From NCBI GenBank assembly GCA_024679565.1, contig JAIBDD010000005.1, positions 53,004 to 117,003 of the forward strand: 64,000 nucleotides of DNA, written 5' to 3'. Origin of the DNA: Bacteroidota bacterium (GTDB lineage Bacteria; Bacteroidota; Bacteroidia; NS11-12g; UBA9320). Under the pieces are notes generated by a model. The model was not told the origin of the DNA. It made no database searches and was given only the letters and a program-made list of their open reading frames with translations. How positions within the stretch are numbered: the first letter of the stretch is position 1; every line of letters starts with the position of its first letter. The position numbers and the translations under genes were made by a program. Below are positions 55,598 to 64,000 of this stretch, one piece after another.

Positions 55598-56071
55598 TCA
55601 AGACATTCGATCCAACTCCTTTTGATAATCGTACTGCAAATCTTCATGTATTTGTGACATCGACTTGCGGATTAACGCTATTTGTCGATTATACAGATTG
55701 AATAAGGTGGTATTGTGTTTAATCGGTGGATCAAGTTCCAATAGTTTTTGGCAGAAAAATAATAAAAGCTCAATCTCAGTCTCTTTCTTTTTAGAATAAC
55801 GAATGTATTTTTTCGTGTTTCTCAGCACCTTTCGAATGGTTTTTTTCATCCAATAATAGGTCTGTGTGTTTATATCGGATAAGCCCTCAACTATTGCTTC
55901 CTGCACGGCGACGATATAACCAGTTTCGTTATCTGCATTGAATAACAGGTAGGTAAGCAACTCTTTGTTTTCTTTTTTGAAACGTGAGAGTTGAAGAACA
56001 AGATCGGTTAACTGTCCTTCGGTTAGATGTTTGAGTTCATCCTTAATTTGTTTTAACGACGCTGCCTTCAT
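55598..56071 (-). CDS. conserved helical protein of unknown function
   Basis: A 157-residue protein, highly charged and helical (KAASLKQIKDELKHLTEGQL, LLFFCQKLLEL, IRKSMSQIHEDLQYDYQKEL). No signal peptide or membrane segment. Proteins of this look occur in many Bacteroidota genomes; I do not know a function. It is 23 bases from the MauE-thioredoxin gene, converging, and lies downstream of the gcvP terminator on the same strand. Confidence 0.75.
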   Translation of the reverse strand: MKAASLKQIKDELKHLTEGQLTDLVLQLSRFKKENKELLTYLLFNADNETGYIVAVQEAIVEGLSDINTQTYYWMKKTIRKVLRNTKKYIRYSKKKETEIELLLFFCQKLLELDPPIKHNTTLFNLYNRQIALIRKSMSQIHEDLQYDYQKELDRMS

Positions 56072-56127
56072 GTAGTTAATCGATTCACAAACGTATTACT
56101 TTGGAAATTGTTATTGGGTATTTGCAA

Positions 56128-56160
56128 TAAAAAAAGCCTGATTGAAAAACAACCAGGCTC
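56128..56160 (-). terminator. intrinsic terminator after gcvP
   Basis: On the minus strand AGCCTGGTTG (56159-56150), loop TTTTT, CAATCAGGCT (56144-56135), then a T7-8 run down to 56128. It starts about 20 bases after the gcvP stop. Confidence 0.85.
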
Positions 56161-56180
56161 TGTAATTTTTATATTTTTTG

Positions 56181-59066
56181 TTATGCTTCTGCAGTCTCTT
56201 CATACTCTGAAAGAGGCAAACAGGCACAAACCAAGTTTCGATCACCGTATGTATTGTCAACACGAGAAACACTTGGCCAAAACTTGCGGTCCATTACCCA
56301 AGGTCTAGGATAAGCCGCCATTTCTCTAGTGTATTTATGGTTCCAGTCCGACGACATTACTCTTGCAGCCGTATGTGGTGCATTAACCAGTAAATTGTCG
56401 TCTTTAGCGTAAACGCCATCTTCTATGGCTTTTATCTCTTCTCGAATCGATAACAATGCATCACAAAATCGATCTAATTCCTCTTTGCTTTCAGATTCAG
56501 TTGGTTCAACCATAAGAGTACCTGCAATTGGGAAAGATACTGTAGGAGCGTGATATCCATAGTCCATCAATCGCTTAGCAATATCTTCCACTTGTACACC
56601 AGAATCTGCTTTTAGTACGCGCGTGTCAACAATCATTTCGTGCGCAACGGTTCCATTTTTACCTGTATAAAGTAATTGGTATGGTCCGTCTAGCTTAGCC
56701 TTAATATAGTTAGCGTTAAGAATGGCAATTTTTGTTGCTTCAACCAATCCTAATGCACCCATCATTTTAATATAGGCATACGATATAAGCAGGATGCTCG
56801 CACTACCAAATGGTGCAGCGGATATAGCCGACATTGCATGTTCTCCACCCGTTGGTACAACTGCATGACCAGGTAAAAATGGTACTAAATGGGCAGCTAC
56901 ACCTATTGGTCCCATGCCAGGTCCACCACCTCCATGAGGTATGCAGAAGGTTTTATGTAAGTTTAAGTGACATACATCAGCGCCAATTAATCCAGGGTTT
57001 GTTAACCCAACTTGTGCGTTCATATTCGCGCCGTCCATATACACCTGTCCACCGTTATTGTGTATGATAGAAGTTATCTCCCGAATTGTTTCTTCATAAA
57101 CACCATTGGTTGACGGATACGTTACCATCAAGCAAGCTAAATCATCAGCATGAAGATCCGCTTTTTCTTTAAGGTCGGCCACGTCGATGTATCCGTTTTC
57201 TAACGTTTTTACTACAACTACTTTCATGCCAGCCATCACAGCACTCGCAGGATTTGTTCCATGAGCACTTGCTGGAATGAGTGCAATATTTCTGTGTGAT
57301 TCGTTTCGACTTTCAAAATAAGCTCGAATTACCATTAAACCAGCGTATTCACCTTGCGCACCCGAGTTAGGTTGTAGGCTCATGTCAGCAAACCCAGTGA
57401 TTTCTGACAGGTCAGCAGCAAGTTCTTCAATAATTTCGTGATATCCTGTAACTTGATTTTTCGGTACGAATGGATGAATAGAATTGAACTCAGGCCATGT
57501 AACCGGAATCATCTCAGAAGTCGCATTAAGCTTCATTGTACAACTACCCAACGAAATCATAGAGTGAGTTAATGAAAGATCTTTATTTTCAAGTCGCTTT
57601 ATGTAACGCAGCATTTCATGTTCGATATGATAGCTGTGAAACACTTCGTGTGTCATAAAGTCTGTAGTACGTACAAATTGCGTATCCCAGTCAATGGTCA
57701 AGTTGTCAGAAAGATCCTCAACATGTATAGATTGTCCGTTAATGGTCGCAAAAATGTTTGCAATTACTTGAATGTCTTCAAGCTCGGTGGTTTCGTCTAT
57801 AGAAACGCCAATATAATCACCACCATTTCTCAGATTAACCTCCTTCGATTCCGCCGTTTTGATTACCGCACCAATTTGATCTGATGACAATCCATCTATG
57901 CGTAACGTGTCGAAATAGTGTTTGTTACTTTGTGTGAAGCCTAGCTTGTTAAGCGCTTCATCTAAAACCTTTGTTAAGCCATGAATTTTACCAGCAATGC
58001 GCTTTAACCCATTAGGGCCATGATACACGCCGTACATTCCAGCCATTATGGCAAGTAGTACTTGTGCCGTACATATATTAGAAGTGGCTTTGTCTCTTTT
58101 GATGTGTTGTTCGCGAGTTTGAAGCGCCATCCGCAAAGCTCTTTTGCCAGTGGCATCCTTGCTCACACCAATAATTCTTCCTGGGATTTGTCTTTTGTAC
58201 GCTTCTTTGGTAGCAAAGTACGCTGCATGAGGGCCTCCAAAGCCGAGTGGTACACCAAATCTTTGGGTGTTGCCCATTACGGCATCAGCACCCCACTCTC
58301 CTGGAGATTGAAGTAGTGTTAATGCCATCAAATCAGCAACAGCACCAACCAGTACACCAGTTTCGTGCGCTTTGGTTGTAAAGTCTTTATAATTTCTTAT
58401 TGCTCCATTCGAGTCAGGGTATTGAACCAATGCTCCGAAGAATGATTCATCTAATTGAATATCGTTAAAGTCGCCAAACACCAATTCAATCCCAACAGGT
58501 GTTGCACGCGTTTTTATGATGTCAATTGACTGAGGGAATATGTTATTGTCAACAAAAAATTTGTTGGCTTCTTTGCGTTTGCATATGTTGTGAAACATGG
58601 TCATAGTTTCCGCTGCGGCTGTTCCTTCGTCAAGCAAAGAAGCATTAGCTAACTCCATGCCCGTCAAATCCATGACCATAGTTTGGAAATTCAACAAGGC
58701 TTCCAATCGTCCTTGAGCAATTTCAGCTTGATATGGCGTATACTGTGTGTACCACCCTGGATTTTCCATTATGTTTCTTAAAATTACGGCAGGCGTGTGG
58801 GTGTTGTGGTAACCCATTCCTATGTAATTCTTATACATCTTGTTCTTCCCGGCTTTCTTTTTTAGGTCAGCCAAAAACGCTTGTTCACTTTGTGCTTTTG
58901 AGATGTTAAGGTCTCTGTTTAATCTGATGTCGTCAGGAATTGTACGCTCAACTAGTTCATCTAGATTTTTTACGCCAATTACATCAAGCATCGCTTCTTG
59001 ATCTGCTTTTGAAAGGCCGTTGTGACGGTCTTTAAAGAAATCGATTTGATTTACGTTTAGTTGCAT
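56181..59066 (-). CDS. gcvP: glycine dehydrogenase (decarboxylating), P protein
   Basis: A 961-residue single-chain P protein of the glycine cleavage system, releasing CO2 from glycine and passing the aminomethyl group to the H protein. N-terminal half: [41 protein letters not shown] region around 95-130; C-terminal half: the PLP lysine Lys705 in [23 protein letters not shown]. Both halves are fused as in most Bacteroidota. Other gcv genes are not adjacent. A TATTTTTG box (59097-59090) lies 23 bases upstream of the ATG; no glycine riboswitch was recognised. Confidence 0.97.
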   Translation of the reverse strand: MQLNVNQIDFFKDRHNGLSKADQEAMLDVIGVKNLDELVERTIPDDIRLNRDLNISKAQSEQAFLADLKKKAGKNKMYKNYIGMGYHNTHTPAVILRNIMENPGWYTQYTPYQAEIAQGRLEALLNFQTMVMDLTGMELANASLLDEGTAAAETMTMFHNICKRKEANKFFVDNNIFPQSIDIIKTRATPVGIELVFGDFNDIQLDESFFGALVQYPDSNGAIRNYKDFTTKAHETGVLVGAVADLMALTLLQSPGEWGADAVMGNTQRFGVPLGFGGPHAAYFATKEAYKRQIPGRIIGVSKDATGKRALRMALQTREQHIKRDKATSNICTAQVLLAIMAGMYGVYHGPNGLKRIAGKIHGLTKVLDEALNKLGFTQSNKHYFDTLRIDGLSSDQIGAVIKTAESKEVNLRNGGDYIGVSIDETTELEDIQVIANIFATINGQSIHVEDLSDNLTIDWDTQFVRTTDFMTHEVFHSYHIEHEMLRYIKRLENKDLSLTHSMISLGSCTMKLNATSEMIPVTWPEFNSIHPFVPKNQVTGYHEIIEELAADLSEITGFADMSLQPNSGAQGEYAGLMVIRAYFESRNESHRNIALIPASAHGTNPASAVMAGMKVVVVKTLENGYIDVADLKEKADLHADDLACLMVTYPSTNGVYEETIREITSIIHNNGGQVYMDGANMNAQVGLTNPGLIGADVCHLNLHKTFCIPHGGGGPGMGPIGVAAHLVPFLPGHAVVPTGGEHAMSAISAAPFGSASILLISYAYIKMMGALGLVEATKIAILNANYIKAKLDGPYQLLYTGKNGTVAHEMIVDTRVLKADSGVQVEDIAKRLMDYGYHAPTVSFPIAGTLMVEPTESESKEELDRFCDALLSIREEIKAIEDGVYAKDDNLLVNAPHTAARVMSSDWNHKYTREMAAYPRPWVMDRKFWPSVSRVDNTYGDRNLVCACLPLSEYEETAEA

Positions 59067-59089
59067 GTTGGGGTGTTTAAAATGTGCGG

Positions 59090-59097
59090 CAAAAATA
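59090..59097 (-). promoter_or_regulatory. candidate -7 box TATTTTTG for gcvP
   Basis: The minus-strand octamer TATTTTTG followed by CC lies 23 bases before the gcvP ATG, a normal leader. There is no convincing -33 TTTG. Confidence 0.45.
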
Positions 59098-59151
59098 ATG
59101 GATATTTTAAGGAATATTGACCCTTTTATAAGCCGATGAGAATAGGGCTGT

Positions 59152-59763
59152 TTACTGCTTATTTACAGCAGAATCACGTTCTAATTCTTGTCTGAATTCG
59201 GGGTTAGAATCAGCGAGTTCACGTAGAACATTCCGAACGCTGTCGCTAATTCTTTGATATTCAGGCTCTAAGGCATGAACCGATTGGGTGATGCGTTCAG
59301 AAAAAGCGAGATTGTTGTTGACGTCTGTTAATTCTGTTTGATAATACTGTTTAAAGGCTGGTTTGTCGATATCATTATTATTGACCGATATTCTAAGGTC
59401 AACGGCCTGCTTTTCCAGCGCTTTCATTTCATTAAAAACAATAGGATAATTCTTTATGAAGTTTGAGTATGCTTTTCGAATGCCTTTGTATTTAGTTAAG
59501 TTGTTGCCCAATTCTTGAGAGTAAGTTTGGTCATAATACTTGCGCATGTAGCGCAACTCCTTAATAATGGCTTTTTCGCGTGTCTCTATCGTAGCAAAAT
59601 CGATACTCAGTAGTTCTGCGTTTATTTTTAGCTTCTGGTCCAATGTATCCAGCCTTGTCGTGTATTCTTCACTTACCGAATTACAGCTAGTTTGGAACAT
59701 AGAAGTGAAAAAAATGGTGATAATACTGAAGGTTAAAACAACTTCTTTTTTTGACTTCGTCAT
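59152..59763 (-). CDS. coiled-coil lipoprotein of unknown function
   Basis: A 203-residue protein with an N-terminal hydrophobic segment and lipobox-like TSC (Cys27, FQTSCNSV), then almost continuous helix-forming, charged sequence ([55 protein letters not shown]), so a coiled-coil or helical bundle is likely. I do not recognise the family. The start codons of this gene and chrA are 33 bases apart and divergent. Confidence 0.75.
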   Translation of the reverse strand: MTKSKKEVVLTFSIITIFFTSMFQTSCNSVSEEYTTRLDTLDQKLKINAELLSIDFATIETREKAIIKELRYMRKYYDQTYSQELGNNLTKYKGIRKAYSNFIKNYPIVFNEMKALEKQAVDLRISVNNNDIDKPAFKQYYQTELTDVNNNLAFSERITQSVHALEPEYQRISDSVRNVLRELADSNPEFRQELERDSAVNKQ

Positions 59764-59796
59764 ATTTTTGTCTTAGATTTATCGCTTTACAGATCT

Positions 59797-61086
59797 ATGG
59801 CTTCAAGCGGGGCAAAAGTAAAAAAAATAAAACGCATCATTTTTCTTAAAGACGTGATGGTGATTGCATTGTCGGCGTTCGGCGGACCATCAATGCATAT
59901 TGCGTTGTTTCAAAAGAGAATGGTGGAACGCAAAAGGTATTTAACCGACCAAGAACTTTTGGAATTATACTCTCTGGCACAGATGTTACCTGGTCCAAGT
60001 AGTACGCAAACCATAACCTCTATGGGGTATAAATTCGGAGGGCCGGTACTTGCGTTTCTAACCCTAATGATCTGGGTTTTACCCGCGTTTGTGCTAATGA
60101 CCATCTGCTCTTTTCTATTTGTTTGGCTTGACGTGGAAGTCACCAATAAGGTGTTCCGTTTTATTCAACCATTGGCAGTTGCCTTTGTAGTCACGGCAGG
60201 AATTGGGATGGCTAAAAAAGTGACGAAAGGAAGTTTAAGACTGATACTTATGCTTGCCGCTTTTGTTATTGTTGCTTTACTCAGACACCCACTGGAACAG
60301 TATGTTAAGACGCCATGGATGTTTCCCGTTTTAATTGTTGGCGGCGGAATTGTGAGTTATTTTTTGAACAAAAAAGAGCACAAAACTGCGGTTCAAGATC
60401 CTCAGGGAAAACCTAAAATTGTGACCAAATGGACATACCTTATCGTGTTTGCAGCGATATTTATTTTAGTTGCTGTTGCAGGTAAGGTAACAGAGAATCA
60501 GTTTTTTGTCGTTTTCGAGAACATGTATCGTTTTGGTTCTTTAGTGTTTGGCGGCGGGAATGTGTTAGTTCCCATGATGTTTGATCAATTTGTTCAATTT
60601 CAGTCTTGGATAAAACCGGATGAATTTCTAACCGGTATTGGGTTAAATCAAGCTGTTCCTGGACCGGTATTTACCGTAGCAACGTATTGTGGGGGGTTGA
60701 TTATGCGTGACGGTGGATTTACGAACCAGGTTCTTGGGTGTGTTGTCGGTACTATTGGTATTTTTCTTCCTGGAACGTTGATGATATTTTTTGTTTACCC
60801 CATGTGGGATAGCATTAAAAACTTAAAAATTATACGACGATCTTTAGATGGAGTTATTGCAGTATCGGCTGGTCTTGTTTTGGCAGCTGGATATTTGCTG
60901 TTTTTGCCTGTGGCGTTTAACTGGGTCGTACCTAATAGTTTCCATTATGCCAACCTTCAACAAGTCGATTTTGTAAACTATTTTGACATTGGTTTGGTTA
61001 TTGTATTGTCACTTATGCTTACTAAGTTTAAAATTCCAACACCCGTTTGGGTGGTTCTTGCTATTTTAGCAGGTATCCTTTTATAG
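59797..61086 (+). CDS. chrA: chromate transporter (ChrA/CHR family)
   Basis: A 429-residue membrane protein with two homologous halves of about six helices. First half: FLKDVMVIALSAFGGPSMHIALFQ and LAQMLPGPSSTQTITSMGY; second half: YRFGSLVFGGGNVLVPMM and GIGLNQAVPGPVFTVATYCGG. The paired FGGP/PGP motifs are the CHR signature. CHR proteins expel chromate in some bacteria, but many housekeeping members have unknown natural substrates, so the name reflects family. The ATG at 59797 is clear. Confidence 0.93.
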   Translation: MASSGAKVKKIKRIIFLKDVMVIALSAFGGPSMHIALFQKRMVERKRYLTDQELLELYSLAQMLPGPSSTQTITSMGYKFGGPVLAFLTLMIWVLPAFVLMTICSFLFVWLDVEVTNKVFRFIQPLAVAFVVTAGIGMAKKVTKGSLRLILMLAAFVIVALLRHPLEQYVKTPWMFPVLIVGGGIVSYFLNKKEHKTAVQDPQGKPKIVTKWTYLIVFAAIFILVAVAGKVTENQFFVVFENMYRFGSLVFGGGNVLVPMMFDQFVQFQSWIKPDEFLTGIGLNQAVPGPVFTVATYCGGLIMRDGGFTNQVLGCVVGTIGIFLPGTLMIFFVYPMWDSIKNLKIIRRSLDGVIAVSAGLVLAAGYLLFLPVAFNWVVPNSFHYANLQQVDFVNYFDIGLVIVLSLMLTKFKIPTPVWVVLAILAGILL

Positions 61087-61113
61087 ACTTGTACGTATAA
61101 CAATAAAACATCT

Positions 61114-61785
61114 TTGAAAAAGCACATCATAAATTGTTTAGCCATCTTGCTATCAGGCTTTTATACTGCGAATGCACAAAATAAAGATAGTACGATAACG
61201 GATAATGACTTAGTTCAATTCTCTGGTGTTGTTATGACATCTGATAGTCTTATTGGAATACCGTACGTCAGTGTTGTTATTCGTAGAACCAAGATGGGTA
61301 GTTATAGCGATTACAATGGCTATTTTAATTTTGTAGCGCACAAAGGAGATACCATCGACTTTGGCTGTATTGGGTTTAAAAATTCGTCATATATAATACC
61401 TGATACACTGAAAAATCAGAAATACTCTATGGTTAAGTTGATGACTGCAGATACTGTTTATTTAGATGTTTCTGTGATTACCCCATTGCCAAAACGCGAT
61501 ATGTTTGATTATTACTTTGTGAAGGCAGACATTCCTGATGACGACATGGAGCGGGCGCGTAAAAACTTAGAAAGAGAACGTTTGAAAGAGGAGAGTGAAA
61601 CCCTTCATGCTGACGGAAAAGAAGCGGGTAAGTTTCACTTACAGCAACAAGCACGCGCCTACTATTCGGCTGGACAAATAGCGCCTAATAATTTGTTAAA
61701 TCCTTTAGCCTGGGCTCAATTCTTTGAAGCTTGGAAACGCGGAGATTTTAAAAAGCAAGACAAGAAAATTACAGGAGAAGAGTAA
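61114..61785 (+). CDS. secreted protein with carboxypeptidase-regulatory-like domain
   Basis: A 223-residue protein starting at a TTG (61114; MKKHIINCLAILLSG), with no upstream ATG. The signal peptide ends near TANAQN. Residues ~36-120 form a CarbpepD-regulatory-like beta-sandwich (FSGVVMTSDSLIGIPYVSVVIRRTK, GYFNFVAHKGDTIDFGCIGF) as found at the N-termini of TonB-dependent receptors. The C-terminal half is charged and helical (DDDMERARKNLERERLKEE). Function unknown. It is 27 bases after chrA; its stop touches the stop of kynA on the opposite strand. Confidence 0.78.
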   Translation: MKKHIINCLAILLSGFYTANAQNKDSTITDNDLVQFSGVVMTSDSLIGIPYVSVVIRRTKMGSYSDYNGYFNFVAHKGDTIDFGCIGFKNSSYIIPDTLKNQKYSMVKLMTADTVYLDVSVITPLPKRDMFDYYFVKADIPDDDMERARKNLERERLKEESETLHADGKEAGKFHLQQQARAYYSAGQIAPNNLLNPLAWAQFFEAWKRGDFKKQDKKITGEE

Positions 61786-62748
61786 CTATTTTACATCCGA
61801 AACGTGTTGACGCACCCAACTTTTACCCCATTCTGTTATTTCATTTTCCGACCAAATCGATGGAAAGAATATGCGTTTTTGAAACCTTGGTGGTAGGTAT
61901 TTTTGCCAGTTGGTGCCTCCAGTTGCGGTAATATCTGTAGGGTTTCGCTGTAAATAGGCTACAGCTGTTTTATAATGAGCCAAAGGCCAATTGACGTTAA
62001 CATTCAAATCCAAATCGCGCAGTGCTGAGATTAATTGTGCGTCGTCCTGATCCTTTTTAGGAAGCTGCTTGTATCTGGCCCACAAGTTTGTGTTTTTGTA
62101 GTCAACAGCCATTTGTATCAATTGATCGTTGTATTTCCTCTCAAACTGCATAAGCGTGAGTGTTTTCTCACCTGTCGATAACACTGTAGCTCCGGCTTGC
62201 CAGTAGATATATTTGTACATTTCTTCAATATCTGAGTTTCTGTCAAAGCGATCTCTGTAATCTTTGCCTACCAAGTGCACAAAATCAGTTGAGGCAATTT
62301 CAACCATCCGATATTGTGCCGATTGGAAACCTGATGCAGGTAACAGGGCCATTCTAAATTCTAGGAATTGCTGCTGCTCCATTCCTTCACTCATAACAGT
62401 AAAGGAGTCAGTTAGTATTATGAAATAGCGATTAATACGTTTAAGTTTCTCAATAAGATATTTTTTAGAAACGACAGGTTCGTTAGCCACCTGTTCAATC
62501 TCGTGCAAAATCATTTTGAAGTATAATTCTGTCACCTGATGATACATGATAAAAATCTGCTCGTCAGGAATGTCTGTTTTTGGTTTTTGAAGTGTTAGTA
62601 GAGTATCAAGATGCACGTAGTCCCAATAAGGCACATAGTTTTCGTACAACCGTCCTTCTAAGTACGAGGCAAGGTCTTGACCCATGCTTTTGTACTTCTC
62701 TTCTAGTTTTTGGACCAAGTCCTCGATGGTTTTATCTAAATGTGCCAT
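61786..62748 (-). CDS. kynA: tryptophan 2,3-dioxygenase
   Basis: A 320-residue heme enzyme opening tryptophan to N-formylkynurenine. Family marks: IFIMYHQVTELYFKMILHE (distal His region), FVHLVGKDYRDRF, and near the C-terminus the loop ATGGTNWQKYLPPRF. The length matches bacterial enzymes. It starts within the stop of the rfbC gene (TAATG overlap), so translation is coupled. kmo is 36 kb away; formamidase and kynureninase are not seen here. The likely purpose is NAD synthesis through kynurenine or tryptophan breakdown. Confidence 0.92.
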   Translation of the reverse strand: MAHLDKTIEDLVQKLEEKYKSMGQDLASYLEGRLYENYVPYWDYVHLDTLLTLQKPKTDIPDEQIFIMYHQVTELYFKMILHEIEQVANEPVVSKKYLIEKLKRINRYFIILTDSFTVMSEGMEQQQFLEFRMALLPASGFQSAQYRMVEIASTDFVHLVGKDYRDRFDRNSDIEEMYKYIYWQAGATVLSTGEKTLTLMQFERKYNDQLIQMAVDYKNTNLWARYKQLPKKDQDDAQLISALRDLDLNVNVNWPLAHYKTAVAYLQRNPTDITATGGTNWQKYLPPRFQKRIFFPSIWSENEITEWGKSWVRQHVSDVK

Positions 62749-63290
62749 TAAAACGGAGATGTAAAGTCCTTAAAAGGGGCGAACAACAAATCTTTTCCTG
62801 ATAATTGTACGTCGTCAAGTTGCCAGTTAATGTCTAAAGAAGGGTCGTTGTACATCAGCCCTTGTTCACTTTCGGGATGATACAGTTTGGTGCATTTATA
62901 CGCAAAGATGGTATTGTCTTGAAGCGTGCAAAACCCATGGGCAAAGCCAGGAGGGACCCACAACATTAAGTTGTTCTCTTCATTTAACTCAATGCCGAAA
63001 CTGTGACCATAAGTCGGGCTATTTTTTCTTATGTCTACAATAACGTCTTGTACTGCACCTGCTATCACTCGAACCAATTTTCCTTGAGCGAATGGCGGTT
63101 TTTGGAAATGTAATCCACGCAGTACACCCCTGTGTGACATGGATTGATTGTCTTGCACAAATTTTAAATCAAGGCCTGCTGATTTAAAGTCAGATTGATT
63201 ATAACTCTCAAAAAAATACCCTCTTTGATCACCAAAGACTTTGGGTTCTATAATTTTGGGTCCTTCGATGTTTATTGATCTAAATTCCAA
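62748..63290 (-). CDS. rfbC: dTDP-4-dehydrorhamnose 3,5-epimerase
   Basis: From the TTG at 63290 the product is 180 residues beginning MEFRSINIEGPKIIEPKVFG. Cupin-fold epimerase of the dTDP-L-rhamnose route: DQRGYFFESYNQSDF, FVQDNQSMSHRGVLRGLHFQ with the catalytic His, VVDIRKNSPTYG-like strand, WVPPGFAHGFCTL and FAYKCTKLYHPESEQG. A GTG at 63359 would add 23 residues but lacks the A-rich leader that precedes the TTG. No other rml genes are nearby. It couples to kynA by a TAATG overlap and is divergent from the helicase gene. Confidence 0.88.
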   Translation of the reverse strand: MEFRSINIEGPKIIEPKVFGDQRGYFFESYNQSDFKSAGLDLKFVQDNQSMSHRGVLRGLHFQKPPFAQGKLVRVIAGAVQDVIVDIRKNSPTYGHSFGIELNEENNLMLWVPPGFAHGFCTLQDNTIFAYKCTKLYHPESEQGLMYNDPSLDINWQLDDVQLSGKDLLFAPFKDFTSPF

Positions 63291-63381
63291 TGTTTTACTT
63301 CTTGGCACAAATTTGTAAAACTTTTGGGGATATTGTTGATAAGAATGGCCAATTTTCACAAGAACGAATTTTAAGTGCGCA

Positions 63382-63389
63382 TACTTTTG
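63382..63389 (+). promoter_or_regulatory. candidate -7 box TACTTTTG for the helicase gene
   Basis: A perfect TAnnTTTG octamer, identical to the tuf-cluster -7 box, ends only 4 bases before the ATG at 63394. If it is used, the transcript would be leaderless or nearly so. No -33 TTTG is evident. Confidence 0.4.
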
Positions 63390-63393
63390 AATT

Positions 63394-64000
63394 ATGGAGG
63401 AGCAACACCAAGCGGATTATCTAAAAGGTTTAAATGACCCGCAACGTGAAGCAGTGCTTCAAACACAAGGTCCGGTCATGATTGTTGCTGGTGCAGGTTC
63501 TGGCAAAACCCGTGTGCTTACCTATCGAATAGCGCATATGATCGCCTCTGGGATTGACCCATTTAATATTCTGGCACTAACATTTACCAATAAGGCTGCG
63601 AAAGAAATGCGTAACCGGATTGAAAAGGTAATAGGTGCCGAAGCGAAGAACATCTGGATGGGAACTTTCCACTCGGTTTTTGCTAAAATATTAAGATTTG
63701 AAGCAGATAAGTTAGGCTACCCGTCAAATTTTACGATATACGATACCGATGATTCCAAAAGCCTTTTAAAAACAATAATCAAGGAGCTTAAATTGGATGA
63801 CAAGGCGTATAAGCCAAATGTAGTACTCAACCGAATAAGTGCAGCCAAAAACGGATTAATCACACATAAGATGTATCAAAACGCCGATGAGCTCACGGCG
63901 TATGATGCGGTAAGCGGTAAGCCAGAAATAGCAAAAATTTATGCGTTGTACGCGAAACGATGCTTTATGGCTGGGGCGATGGATTTTGATGATTTGCTAC
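63394..64000 (+). CDS. UvrD/PcrA-type ATP-dependent helicase, 3' end outside window
   Basis: 202 codons visible of a superfamily 1A helicase, beginning MEEQHQADYLKGLNDPQREA (the Q motif region). Walker A GAGSGKTRVL near residue 32, motif Ia ILALTFTNKAAKEM, and FHSVFAKILR are present; the frame runs off the window at FDDLL, which begins motif II. The family unwinds DNA in repair and removes RecA. UvrD, PcrA and Rep cannot be told apart from this fragment. Confidence 0.93.
   Translation, partial: MEEQHQADYLKGLNDPQREAVLQTQGPVMIVAGAGSGKTRVLTYRIAHMIASGIDPFNILALTFTNKAAKEMRNRIEKVIGAEAKNIWMGTFHSVFAKILRFEADKLGYPSNFTIYDTDDSKSLLKTIIKELKLDDKAYKPNVVLNRISAAKNGLITHKMYQNADELTAYDAVSGKPEIAKIYALYAKRCFMAGAMDFDDLL

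Noticed and set aside
63291..63359. GTG start for the epimerase
   Set aside because: The family N-terminus begins at the TTG 63290, which also has the A-rich leader; the GTG option cannot be fully excluded.
1..64000. CRISPR array, rRNA operon or prophage
   Set aside because: No regularly spaced direct repeats, no rRNA sequence and no phage structural genes were recognised.

Overview
The window reads as one contiguous piece of a Bacteroidota chromosome, most likely a marine or freshwater member of the Flavobacteriales. The evidence is: type IX secretion (T9SS) C-terminal sorting domains on several secreted proteins; a TTTG-N20-TAnnTTTG style promoter instead of TTGACA/TATAAT; A-rich stretches instead of strong Shine-Dalgarno sites; and gene orders typical of the phylum (coaX - OM protein - TPR protein - lptC; rpsU - xer - hpf - tRNAs - tuf - tRNA-Trp - secE - nusG - rplKAJL - rpoBC - DUF3467). 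No rRNA, CRISPR array, prophage or intact transposon was seen.

Layout. 1-5.1 kb (minus): a truncated lipoprotein gene and two large secreted proteins. 5.1-10.5 kb: rsfS, then divergent birA - coaX - OM protein - TPR protein - lptC - small membrane protein. 10.5-15.2 kb (minus): a loose accessory stretch with a GldL-like mini membrane protein, an NTF2-fold protein, a sulfatase, a BLUF/HxlR chimera, an AlkD-like protein, a frameshifted DUF2007 gene and a 43-residue lipoprotein. 15.2-19.3 kb (plus): DUF368 transporter, aroE, an FMN glutamate-synthase-like protein and a membrane protein. 19.3-20.3 kb: a gene-free, palindrome-rich island. 20.3-25.6 kb (minus): kmo followed by flippase, chain-length and ligase/polymerase genes for a surface polysaccharide. 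25.7-35.1 kb (plus): M1 peptidase, metK, glmS, a secreted T9SS protein, a SanA-like protein, an interrupted L,D-transpeptidase and an acyl-CoA dehydrogenase. 35.1-50.2 kb (plus): the translation/transcription super-cluster. 50.2-55.6 kb: DUF937, DUF1800, DUF1501 and MauE-thioredoxin genes. 55.6-64 kb: a hypothetical protein, gcvP, a lipoprotein, chrA, a CarbpepD-like protein, kynA-rfbC, and the start of a UvrD-type helicase.

How the genes fit together. Most of the window is housekeeping. Two kynurenine-pathway genes (kynA and kmo) lie 36 kb apart, each transcribed with a surface-polysaccharide gene. Three ORFs are interrupted: DUF2007 by -1 nt in an A/T run, hpf by +1 nt in a T8 run, and the L,D-transpeptidase by an in-frame TAA. 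Two of the three lesions are homopolymer indels, so sequencing error, recent decay and slippage-based expression must all be considered. Several starts are non-ATG (birA, rpoB, the 61.1 kb gene, rfbC and the DUF937 gene).

I found no convincing new multi-gene system. The most original items are the BLUF-HxlR chimeric ORF, the nested-palindrome island at 19.5-20.2 kb, the interrupted hpf, and the GNRA-capped hairpin between rplL and rpoB.
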